From an uncultured Endomicrobiia bacterium (GTDB lineage: Bacteria > Elusimicrobiota > Endomicrobiia > DTEH01), in assembly GCA_938074745.1 (NCBI GenBank), contig CALJEJ010000062.1, forward strand, positions 1 to 37,164: a stretch of DNA of 37,164 nt. The letters run 5' to 3'. Shown here piece after piece: positions 36,301 through 37,164 of this stretch (the stretch's first letter is position 1; every line of letters begins with the position of its first letter). The notes beneath the pieces were generated by a model. The model had not been told where the DNA came from. It searched no databases and saw only the letters and a list, made by a program, of their open reading frames with translations. Both the position numbers and the translations under genes were made by a program.

Positions 36301-37164
36301 ATAGCTACTGTTGTCCATGGGATTAAGTTTGTTCCGGTTAGATTGCTTGAACTCCAGACACAGTATTCAAATTTGTCAAGTTTATCGGTTCTATTGGCTG
36401 AGATTTTGTCAAACAGGTCAACATTGTAAGTTCGTGGTGTATTTCTCCAATTCAAATCGCCACCGGCTTCGTAATTCACGAACTCAGGCGGTGTTGTGTC
36501 TTTTAGGATATAAAATGCGTAATATGTGGATATATTTCCGGCTATATCTGTTAGTCGCACAAAGACGAAGTTCGTTGTGTATTCTACAAGTGATGCAAAA
36601 TCTACTGACCAGTTTGTTGTATAAGTTGGTGAAGATATACCGGTTGCGATATTTTGCCAATCTATGATAATGTTTGGTGGACTAAAGTCAGCAACTACAG
36701 AAGATTTTTTTACACAATATTCTGCTTTTGACAACCACGAAAGACCATCGTAAAAATCTACATCGTACCCACTGGCACGTGCTGTGTTACGCCATGTATC
36801 ATCACCACCGGATGAAAATTCGTTATAAGAAACAATTGGTGGTTCTGTGTCTTTCTTTACATAAAATACATTGTTGACAGTTGTTGTCCTACCTGCAATA
36901 TCCCAGACACGAACCGAGACATAGTTCCAGGAAGATTTGCAAGCATCAAAATCTATATTCCAGTTGACGTTATAAGATGTTACATTTGTTGATTGGAATA
37001 TGTAAGTCCAATCTTTTAACACGCTATCCATTTCCGATGGTCCGGAACGGATTATGTATTGTGCCGAATCTAACCCGGAGCCAGAATCATGGAAATAAAC
37101 TGCATAGCCATCTGGTTTGGGTGCGTTCCTCCATATATCATCACCGGGCTGCTGGTCGTTAACA
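18354..37164 (-). CDS. Giant multidomain repeat protein (at least 6,269 residues), 5' end outside the window
   Basis: One uninterrupted frame covers 18.8 kb. The ATG at 37031 is internal: the 44 codons between it and the window edge are open and encode the start of a repeat unit (VNDQQPGDDIWRN). By hand parsing, N to C: 27 Ig-like type A units of about 113 residues, eight type B units of about 97 residues, five Fn3 domains, two related predicted beta-propellers, two lamin-tail domains, an unrecognised region of about 300 residues, and a final PQQ-like propeller. Composition is Thr/Ser/Asn/Asp-rich with few Cys, like extracellular fibres or adhesins. No membrane anchor or sorting domain closes the C-terminus (...KIEVLQE), so export must rely on the unseen N-terminus or on the downstream proteins. 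A surface adhesin, fibre or matrix role is inference. Confidence 0.92.
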   Translation of the reverse strand, partial: VNDQQPGDDIWRNAPKPDGYAVYFHDSGSGLDSAQYIIRSGPSEMDSVLKDWTYIFQSTNVTSYNVNWNIDFDACKSSWNYVSVRVWDIAGRTTTVNNVFYVKKDTEPPIVSYNEFSSGGDDTWRNTARASGYDVDFYDGLSWLSKAEYCVKKSSVVADFSPPNIIIDWQNIATGISSPTYTTNWSVDFASLVEYTTNFVFVRLTDIAGNISTYYAFYILKDTTPPEFVNYEAGGDLNWRNTPRTYNVDLFDKISANRTDKLDKFEYCVWSSSNLTGTNLIPWTTVAINIGTTYYITDWAVNFDLLQNGTNYVSVRGQDLAGNTTTYIDAFRILKDVLPPTIYDNQPGDTVWRNTNSGYYDVDFEDLLSGCSYFQTIVYTQPNMTGTLLDDWRTVVSSQVAKYTADWQLKPETFNNMLEGVNYVSVRCIDAVGNTSTYIDVFYVRKDTTSPNIVDNEPDDETWYNSGRNYDIDFYDYSSLLDKAEYTVYSTGYQSGTQLVVWTPIFTNLNSSSYETNWSIDFPALQQGYNYVTVRSYDFAGNISTANVFYVKKDTQAPLQITDLTAQTGSNEGEINLTWTAPYDPQPGSGLSSYIVKFATFEITETNFDTDPNVRTFVQSWTPQAPGSTESKVITGLSQSRWYYVAIKSRDSAGNISVLKISNYAKAKEDTVAPYAITTLNAQPGDYVGQIKLTWLAPGDNGLVGNLSGTYIEGDSYSGYYKIRYWQKETAPTGWSDTVGYIGEVDGPIPLEVGQLQEYIFNGLTQNATYWFMVRTWDKAGNFSTSNSSASIPAPPGAACGNILWGAGTSNIPKTSRWEPPDWSAAQNLPPVFPLPPGHRIEFVRSVACPVLRNEKLVLLKTGDGDTTPELLGNVHLQRYNGTTWEYIGQLNTTQYNMIDAVRNCDLAYEQNSGRCLVVYYNGTAGQVQYRVWSSTAAGWVSGPSNLTLSGTSGAVYWVRLEPRPNSNQIMLATLDANRYIFCALWDGDTNQFLSISTYVPTLNAAIATRECFDLAWERQNQRCMVFWGEGTTTMYSLWSSTASRWVVSRAAGPNIAATLQWVRLSSDPRMNSNYIAMTTIDSAVDWNVCIWNGTSWGTLPTEDDTMETAAARCTDVAWEKDSGRCIIVAGDLNAREISFIAWSETLGWHNPITGTAATPLTAPKTPTGTLGLLGDINWLGLVSDPNQNKMICYIIDQAADLTTINWTGSNWTGKKIHETDVSIISAECASLVLDKHDIIPPSYVDNQTGDDIWRSSNTGSYNITFQDSGGSYLSKFQIKATTGPALTSLTILDWTDNLIFPANTNSYSTLWTLNDTVWNELKEGINYIHLKIFDGAGNTTVAENVFYVKKDTTPPSTPLLVSPKNNSATNYLTITYDWDDSVDTTSGIDLYQLVISTDINFATSVTTVTSVTSETSLLRFEGIHYWRVRAKDIAGNWSSWSDTYSVIIDTTLPKIVNNVVGDYTWRSSSGTTYNVDFYDELSKLATCYYRVWSSTGQTGTLLINWTPINTLLINATYYETDWSISASSWVLLQNGTNYVTVRADDLAGNTSILVDAFFIRKDVIPPPAPTLSSPQDTTALNTTNVTFVWNPVTDAHSGTQGYEFYISTEQYFTVFISSSFTTTTSYTTILSEGTYWWRTRAKDYAGNYSLWSTTWSIIIDTTPVSTPVLISPSAGTYTNLQTPTFDWSDVLDAVSYEIYISTDQYFGVINYSASPTTSTYTPPAMPSGVYYWKVRAKDSANNFSVWSSTWDITIDTITPRITNNIIGGLVNWYNSDPGSVIDIDFFDDIAGGYLTVGKIDRIQYKVHTLPNEGGNILIGWSDKVSGYGGVSYTSNWALNFGHWELLQNGTNYFSVRVIDLAGNTSTYIDAFKILKDVIPPTVNDLQDGDYTWRNSSGTTYNVQFNDTGGSNLSKFQIRITTSPVVEENSNEGVIIPWTDHITNINAPSYTTPWALTASQFNTLWEGTTNYVSVRVYDLAGNVSTYIDVFFVLKDTTPPRCVNNETFDRGWFTSNPGTIWDIDFYDDPVPDRIPGCSKLNNLFYRAKSSTGGVIIDWTTIATSVNTTYYITNFAIDFAKLYDGINYIDVRAVDFAGNTTTFINAFFVKKDTTSPRIEVAFDTTTVTWINTSQTYDVNFYKQGATNLDTIQYCVYSGPGFTGTNLIPWTNIGIPPLNVAEYTTDWSVNFPALQNGGTNYVSVRVWNIAGTTTTLVDTFRIFKDVSLPSIVDNVPGDDTIWRSSNVATYDVDFFDTPSDGSKLYKFQLKITSGPNQTGLIYQDWTDEKLNLGTTFYTVNWSISYQTFQNMREGYNYVSARVFDYAGNVYELSDIFFVLKDTTPPTIDDQQEGDNVWRSANTGVYNVNFSDTGGSKLSRFEITASTSPSLFTDGVGELIPWTIVQSSINSDSFTTNWSIPSSVWDALQSWTTNYIFVRVFDNSVPANSSTSINSVFYVLKDTVPPIIIDNETVDRGWMKNNPGAIWDIDFEEQIQQHCSKLHTAQWTSFTGPNQTGTQVVGWINIFSNLGTIYYNTNWDIGETTFTLLSSGTNYISVRVWDIAGSTTTLIDAFIVKKDTYGPTIIDNQPDSNWLNSDPGAVWDVDFKDDLSKLASAYYIIYSGPQLSGTQLTNWTTIFAGINQTLYDTNWPLAAGHWELLPEGTSYITVRCYDNLLNLTTGYDIFCIRKDTTPPYCVDNQENIYATSQSELNNIDVDFYDTGGSKLYSIQYRVAPSPGNPSEYIIDWTNIVPPPVGTTYYITPWSIPFVSLPNQATSYVSVRAQDFANNTTTFVDAFSIYKEAVGPSIIDNQPGDDTWRNTLTGVYFNIDFQSNSGQNLDRFEIKVTTTSDGTGTEYTTWSVIVSNINSISYTLDWQIQPDSYFFDNWPQGKNYVHVRVFDLVPTSATLYNAFYVLKDTEPPLIVDLQEGDTTWQRTSGKTYNVDFQDYGIGVSTIWYKVSSDLEGTATLLDWTTIYAGIPVSSYTDDWSVDFERLQEWATNYITVKCFDGLGYSSTSVSVFYILKDTTPPTIPSLDSPQDNALLNTKLVNFQWFSSTDKRSGVEDYTLQISTLADFSVVYYSSITQSLNHSITCLEGTNWWRVRAKDFAGNYSLWSSTRTFLIDTSSPIVVDNQLGYDLWLSSDPGAIWDIDFKDLGSGLTTIEYRICSLPGNSDENVLINWTTIYAGSPISSYTTNWSIAFGHWELIPQGTSYVSVRCFDRVGLSTTVPDVFYIRKDTSPPTISGTDSTGTTDTTWRNSSKLYDLNFHDPHSLLKDAWYCVSTNTFATPPLVIDWTPIFTNINQPDYLTDWAPSFALLIEGVTNYVSVRVRDNLLQMATYYDRFFILKDITKPTITNNLPAGFDSTWRNTDPGAIYDIDFRDLGGSRLNKFQTKAMRGELLSGATVWDWTDNILNINSTYYITNWSIDFASLWEGKNYISVKVLDNATNSEILVDAFFVLKDTTPPTITKNTWDENAWYYNPPIVDVDFNDAISGCGVKGFDIQVSTLETGSPILIPWTTVLTTNTYSYTENWQIPQSVFDSMLSGTTNYCWLRVYDFATNTTTSAGYVFIVKKDTAGVGIVDNEPPGEDLIWRSTPTERAYDVDFYSFGMTPLQAVEYTAYSGPNMTGSQAFPWTTIPGFIPGTTYYETNWYIGATEFEQMFDGTTNYISVRCWNMAGATRTLVDVFWVKKDTTPPEIPTLVSPLNGSATNQLNVNFSWSKATDLASGTTVYQLIVSTDPNFGVVSYSTITPLTSVVSTSLAESTYYWKIRAKDLANNYSDWSITWAVQVDTTPPQTPSLTSPLNELTTNYTNQIFNWTSVTDLGPAGLSHYRFEISTVSNFATLWYSSSVPTTSLTYSLTNSLTYYWRVIAIDRAANSSYSGSFVLVIDTITPPIPSQVKPTDGLTTNYNLINFEWSGQDLGPAGVKEYELQISTTETFTSVYYSTITKLATYATYFVENVYWWRVRTYDRAGNYSSWFSTRQFIVDISSPQQTSNLSPANDTRTNSTTITFSWTSVSDIGPAGLKEYILELSTDTVFTVINYSSVTQLTSATLTVSENRYWWRVKTLDRAGNYSVSGSSEITVDITPPYVVDNQPGDEIWRSVGTTVYDIDFFDTPSVNGSGLDYAQYIVYSSTNPDGTAAGVALTQWQTIFNWSLPTRTTYYIDNWDLSPVFEQLQQGYNFVFVRAYDMAGNTTNYATYVFHVKKDTAAPNIINNEPTIPPWDNSARYHDVDFTDPGIGVKIASYTVYSQPGLAGIQLIPWTTIFWLATPQNTYDTNWQINFELLQPGTNYVSIWCSDGLNNTVTQIDVFRVLKDTIPPNNITDLTSTQGSTGGSIQLNWTAPYDDTIADPLNIRCKAYLVKYKTLEFTSKLDFLSAGTTFYISPPQHPSTPETAIVTGLVEGTTYWIGILPQDKANNYSVLLSTTSTWATRVPPARITTLSGSSPETLNPGELILSWIAVGDDEYIGQASGYVVKYATYPFGENEWDSVSEYTQSWIPAPAGTVEEKILSMPEPGATYYFAIKVYDDASPGANYSVISNTVSVQARPRGPADGILCYAEGTLAYPKYYKTTSAGASWTGPSNANNTASTIYWSVLRACNVLRNEKLLATISSNGGIYIQRFDGISGTWSIPELLTTIASADAVYRCVDIAYEQNSGRAIVVFSSGSLTGQVWYRIWSSTAASWVTPATQLNIGGTGFVRWVRLEPRPGTDEIMLVTLDSNRVMYAYRWNGSSWVNNRQLTLSAYTGVYQCFDLAWENTRGNCLILWGEGTSTRYAMWSSTASLWSVVGAAGPNIAATTGAYWIKLSADRLSGSNRIAMASLDGDSDWNVSIWDGTSWAAPTELSATMDAPTPRLIDIAWEKDTGRCLAVGVLSAAPAQYVSYSIWSAGSWSAVTTYSGYNLGNSVDLRWLQLVPDPNSNKMVLLGSNANAAGSVNLRTINWTGAGWAGGTALTALGSNPNYEFFMLALDKHDVIPPTYSNNQPGDDTWRSTNNGIYNVDFFDTGGSKLSKVQTQLATGSGGTGVYRTWADEITGLNTDSYTTDWSLTSTTWEQLVSGRTYISLKIFDGVGNNVTLTDAFYVQKDTQPPVITNNITGGLTTWYNTDPGAIIDIDFSDQQGLSLLSTAQYIINTQPNQTGQTLATGNIFTYTPNRLNYTANWALNTGHWEFLQTATNYVTVKCYDVAGNTTTLVDAFKILKDTVPPQAITNLTALAGPVYGSVNLQWTAPQDFGSGVELYVIKFATYPILTLSDFLNATTLQITVTPQPPGTIQTVTVTGLNVDTTYYFCIRTRDKVLSPPNPNFNWSELSNTVGVLPQKGNIWINEIYCYGSQGNDWIELYNNLSAEINLNGWQLKYNGTVVWTGSSTQSILPSSCVVISNLNLDNTVSGELLLLDNNGLQVNKVVYPAHYQDVSYSRITDGNAQYFEFDPSPTKGLKNNTTEYAQIKINEVHYSSNEQFIELFNTSYVSTITFSGYLRNTNNKLFKFTRKIYPRSFAIVDFSSIDNDGFRFYDIFGTNGLNTTSDFVVLETTSGRVIDRITYQLSTNYVYRNEQAQLVSYTDAQQGGVAATNSLSRTPDGGDTDKDNLDFVVKEKSYGMRNIQPSLGSNTVYYPQNNTVLPRRFKFEVQLSTNYSSGYNNTLWFIRTGGEPDNYSPHQFRLADFGIDISSALVTQTTIHIGVELSDVDGYSLSSGTVYKIVLNTEQEEKLAAQIVISSVTYDAALHSIEVSSYTYTYANENKYFPLLKVTLKNNSSSGSNNIALNKVYIKFTDSNGTPLTTEQLKNLVSEISIVRDENNDNKYYYNIDNKFYLTQIYSSEFNLDSNGGQEVYTQTSSEILPQQATTYFVIVKISSYATEVSPNSFKVQLIEGKDTRWVETNSSVEQPYVIGDTVETSTFTIVRPKSAPSGTSWPYNIGKETKINQIQQFWDGSVIVCREDNVIMKLNSSGVLQSSFTANGSVISSIFSDYWTGETGYLYFGTKNGTIYKNLLSDLTQNVWSRNLSSEITSEVVAYYYEPPAKIYAGTIDGYVYKISTATGGDLWSPVPQVSGSIIKQPAIDEGFNTGEASLWWGTGNGYIYRLNIQDGSILTSTNIAAAVTTRIEYDAGFYNNALNTLNIYWGTENGTLYCRYGLNLSSIPANWSDVNIGSGINNLVLTLENGNKYLYLSCDNGVHKINAQTGSVVWSYITNSAVKSSVYVWNEPYIYFGTEEGVVYCIHRDTKQIKSGYPVLTGGKINANLQYNFTNGRLIIGSDDGKIEVLQE
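18357..19435 (-). other. C-terminal PQQ-like beta-propeller of the giant protein
   Basis: About 360 residues with repeated blades: 'YLYFGTKNGTIYK', 'KIYAGTIDGYVYKI', 'LWWGTGNGYIYRL', 'IYWGTENGTLY', 'YIYFGTEEGVVYCI' and 'LIIGSDDGKIEVL'. It resembles the N-terminal propeller of the next protein (14478-18347), which starts 6 bp further on. Confidence 0.8.
19436..20349 (-). other. Unrecognised beta-rich region of the giant protein
   Basis: About 305 residues between the lamin-tail domains and the terminal propeller. It has 'HIGVELSDVDGYSL', 'FPLLKVTLKN', 'NKVYIKFTDSNGTPLT' and 'TYFVIVKISSYA', which look like two or more Ig-type sandwiches. No family is recognised. Confidence 0.5.
20350..21203 (-). 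other. Two lamin-tail (LTD) domains of the giant protein
   Basis: LTD 1 (about 20835-21203) has 'IWINEIYCYG', 'DWIELYN', 'INLNGWQLKY' and 'VVISN'. LTD 2 (about 20350-20832) has 'IKINEVHYSS', 'FIELFN', 'FSGYLRN' and 'FAIVDFSS', then 'NSLSRTPDGGDTD'. Lamin-tail domains are common in secreted bacterial proteins as Ig-fold surface modules. Confidence 0.8.
21204..21540 (-). other. Fn3 domain E of the giant protein
   Basis: A single Fn3 domain with 'VNLQWTAPQDFGSG', 'YVIKFATYPI' and 'TTYYFCIRTRD'. It separates the repeat arrays from the lamin-tail domains. Confidence 0.8.
21541..22221 (-). repeat. Type A array V: units 26-27
   Basis: The last two type A units, boundary near 21889. Unit 26 has 'PGDDTWRST', 'YNVDFFDTGGSKLSK' and 'LKIFDGVGNN'; unit 27 has 'NTDPGAIIDIDF' and 'GHWEFLQTATNYVTVK'. 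They are followed by Fn3 E. Confidence 0.83.
22222..23505 (-). other. Predicted beta-propeller domain B of the giant protein
   Basis: About 428 residues, homologous to domain A: 'DIAYEQNSGRAIVV', 'WVRLEPRPGTDEIMLVTLD', 'DLAWENTRGNCLILWGEGT', 'DIAWEKDTGRCLAV' and 'LALDKHDVIPP' line up with A in order. It is noticeably richer in G+C than the flanking genes (27 of 60 at 22501-22560). Confidence 0.65.
23506..24198 (-). other. Fn3 domains C and D of the giant protein
   Basis: Two Fn3 domains with the boundary near 23855. C has 'IQLNWTAPYDD', 'YLVKYKTLEF' and 'TTYWIGILPQDKANNYS'. D has 'LILSWIAVGDDE', 'YVVKYATYPF' and 'TYYFAIKVYDDAS'. Same order as Fn3 A-B before propeller A. Confidence 0.8.
24199..24894 (-). 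repeat. Type A array IV: units 24-25
   Basis: Two type A units with the boundary near 24525. Unit 24 has a longer middle ('SVNGSGLDYAQYIVYSS') and 'NFVFVRAYDMAGNTT'; unit 25 has 'PPWDNSARYHDVDF'. They precede Fn3 C and D. Confidence 0.82.
24895..26076 (-). repeat. Type B units 5-8 of the giant protein
   Basis: Four tandem type B units of 291-300 bp with boundaries near 25779, 25479 and 25188. Units 6-8 share 'DLGPAG' or 'DIGPAGLKEY' in the middle, unlike units 1-5, so these three probably arose from each other. Each ends in 'VDxxxP' or 'IDTITP'. Confidence 0.82.
25567..25602 (-). repeat. 12-bp in-frame tandem repeat in type B unit 6
   Basis: Three imperfect 12-mers (TAAGTTAGTGAG type) encoding 'SLTYSLTNSLTY' immediately before 'YWRV'. 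It occupies the same strand as the short repeats in type B units 1 and 4. Confidence 0.7.
26077..27786 (-). repeat. Type A array III: units 19-23
   Basis: Five consecutive type A units with lower boundaries near 27445, 27108, 26770, 26428 and 26077 (337-351 bp each). Unit 22 is atypical at its start ('NAWYYNPPIVDVDF') and unit 20 has 'YDLNFHD'. The array ends with 'KKDTTPP' into type B unit 5. Confidence 0.85.
27787..28080 (-). repeat. Type B unit 4 of the giant protein
   Basis: A 98-residue unit with 'YTLQISTLADF', 'NWWRVRAKDFAGNYSLWS' and 'IDTSSP'. The strand before 'NWWRVR' is encoded by an 8-bp tandem repeat at 27891-27922. Confidence 0.8.
27891..27922 (-). repeat. 8-bp tandem microsatellite inside the giant gene
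   Basis: Four copies of AGTGATTG; copy 2 differs only in its last base (AGTGATTA). It encodes 'SITQSLNHSIT' just before the 'NWWRVR' strand of type B unit 4. The unit length is not a multiple of three, so gain or loss of one copy would shift the frame of the whole downstream protein. Confidence 0.8.
28081..31885 (-). repeat. Type A array II: units 8-18
   Basis: Eleven consecutive type A units, the longest array in the protein. Lower boundaries read from the PP codons lie near 31522, 31168, 30823, 30486, 30139, 29779, 29427, 29091, 28755, 28407 and 28081, giving unit lengths of 326-364 bp. Units are well diverged from each other, so this is an old array rather than a recent expansion. Units 8, 10, 14 and 15 carry the 'SDPG/NPG...DIDF' variant; units 9, 12 and 13 carry 'G(G)SxL.(K/R)F'. 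Confidence 0.85.
31886..32463 (-). repeat. Type B units 2 and 3 of the giant protein
   Basis: Two tandem 96-97 residue units with 'YEFYISTEQYF' or 'YEIYISTDQYF', followed by 'YWWRTRAKDYAGNYSLWS' and 'YYWKVRAKDSANNFSVWS'. Both end in 'IDTxTP' linkers. Confidence 0.8.
32464..32802 (-). repeat. Type A unit 7 of the giant protein
   Basis: A single type A unit between type B units: 'VGDYTWRSSSGTTYNVDF' at its start and 'NYVTVRADDLAGNTS' near its end, closing with 'RKDVIPP'. Confidence 0.8.
32803..33096 (-). repeat. Type B unit 1 of the giant protein
   Basis: A 98-residue Ig/Fn3-like unit of a known bacterial type: 'LLVSPKNNSATN', 'YQLVISTD', 'HYWRVRAKDIAGNWSSWS' and 'IDTTLP'. It contains a short in-frame tandem repeat, listed separately. 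Confidence 0.8.
32911..32964 (-). repeat. 9-bp in-frame tandem repeat in type B unit 1
   Basis: Six imperfect 9-mers of the form ACAGAAGTT; the four at 32920-32955 are the closest. They encode the V-T-S rich strand 'ATSVTTVTSVTSETS'. Since 9 bp is a multiple of three, copy-number change would keep the frame. Confidence 0.75.
33097..33440 (-). repeat. Type A unit 6 of the giant protein
   Basis: A single type A unit straight after propeller A, with 'TGDDIWRSS', 'NITFQDSGGS', 'YLSKFQI' and 'NYIHLKIFDGAGNTT'. Its counterpart after propeller B is unit 26, which shares the 'GGS.LSK' and 'LKIFDG' variants. Confidence 0.8.
33441..34775 (-). other. Predicted beta-propeller domain A of the giant protein
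   Basis: About 445 residues with an internal period of about 105-110: 'DLAYEQNSGRC', 'DLAWERQNQRC', 'DVAWEKDSGRC' and a final 'LVLDKHD', alternating with 'WVRLEPRPNSNQIMLATLD'-like segments and 'WSSTA' turns. This regular aromatic and beta pattern suggests a propeller. I cannot name a family. It is clearly homologous to domain B at 22222-23505. Confidence 0.65.
34776..35490 (-). other. Fn3 domains A and B of the giant protein
   Basis: Two fibronectin type III domains. The first has 'INLTWTAPYD', 'YIVKFATFEI' and 'WYYVAIKSRDSAGNIS'; the second has 'IKLTWLAPGDNG', 'YYKIRYWQ' and 'YWFMVRTWDKAGNFS'. The boundary between them is near 35140. They precede propeller-like domain A, the same order as Fn3 C-D and propeller B further on. 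Confidence 0.8.
35491..37164 (-). repeat. Type A array I: units 1-5 (unit 1 cut by the window edge)
   Basis: Five consecutive Ig-like units with lower boundaries near 36838, 36487, 36145, 35811 and 35491. Each begins after the linker 'KDTxPP', has 'NxxGDxxWRN' then 'YDVDFxD', a middle 'YxVxS...W(T)xI', and closes with 'NYVSVRxxDxAGN' and 'FxVxKDT'. The pattern 'DxAGN...DTxP' is that of large bacterial Ig-like adhesin repeats; the 'WRN...YDVDF' half may be specific to this protein type. Confidence 0.85.

Noticed and set aside
37029-37031. ATG at 37031 as the start of the giant protein
   Set aside because: The frame stays open for 44 more codons to the window edge, and these encode the expected first half of a type A unit, so the ATG is internal.
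21541-37164. Regularly spaced conserved DNA motifs (about every 340 bp) as a CRISPR-like or satellite array
   Set aside because: The repeats are conserved as protein with diverged codons and match coding units with linkers; they are far too long and variable for CRISPR repeats.

Overview
The window is a low-GC stretch of bacterial chromosome, about 37 kb, with no RNA genes, CRISPR arrays or recognisable insertion sequences. The gene content points to a Gram-negative-type (outer-membrane) bacterium: two beta-barrel proteins ending in Phe, a Wza/Wzc-type polysaccharide export pair, a PorV/UPF0164-like barrel, and a secreted protein with a FlgD/type IX-like C-terminal domain. The Fn3 flavour (short motifs such as 'LTWTAP', 'YIVKFAT', 'TTYYFAI') and the lamin-tail and PQQ-propeller domains resemble secreted proteins of deep uncultivated lineages such as Elusimicrobiota, Omnitrophota and Firestonebacteria. 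That placement is inference from style; no rRNA or marker gene here can confirm it.

Layout. (1) 1-5419, plus strand, tightly packed: a barrel protein cut by the left edge, a second barrel with a signal peptide, a GH57 family glycoside hydrolase and a divergent type I 3-dehydroquinate dehydratase. (2) 5420-5880: gene-free convergent spacer with an AT-rich hairpin. (3) 5881-10460, minus strand: an exopolysaccharide cassette (Wza-like export protein, Wzc-like co-polymerase/tyrosine kinase, Wzy/WaaL-like membrane enzyme). (4) 10530-11944, plus strand, divergent from that cassette: an ABC ATPase and its ABC-2 permease. (5) 11892-37164, minus strand: one long apparent operon running leftward from the right edge. 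It carries a giant repeat protein (at least 6,269 residues, 5' end outside the window), a 1,289-residue secreted PQQ/Fn3 protein with a sorting-like C-terminus, a PorV-like barrel with an extra C-terminal domain, and a NTP_transf_5-type nucleotidyltransferase that overlaps the ABC permease tail to tail by 53 bp.

The giant gene takes up half of the window and is its most unusual content. By hand parsing it has 27 copies of a ~113-residue Ig-like unit (type A, 'GDxxWRN...YDVDFxD...DxAGN...KDTxPP'), eight ~97-residue 'YWWRVRAKD' Ig-like units (type B), five Fn3 domains, two copies of a ~430-445 residue predicted beta-propeller, two lamin-tail domains, an unrecognised region and a terminal PQQ-like propeller. 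A module [Fn3-Fn3-propeller-type A] occurs twice, about 11.3 kb apart, which indicates a large ancient internal duplication. The giant protein, the sorting-domain protein and the PorV-like barrel sit within 6-140 bp of each other, which suggests a locus that builds and exports a very long surface fibre or adhesin.

Most start codons lack a good Shine-Dalgarno sequence and are preceded directly by TA-rich hexamers.
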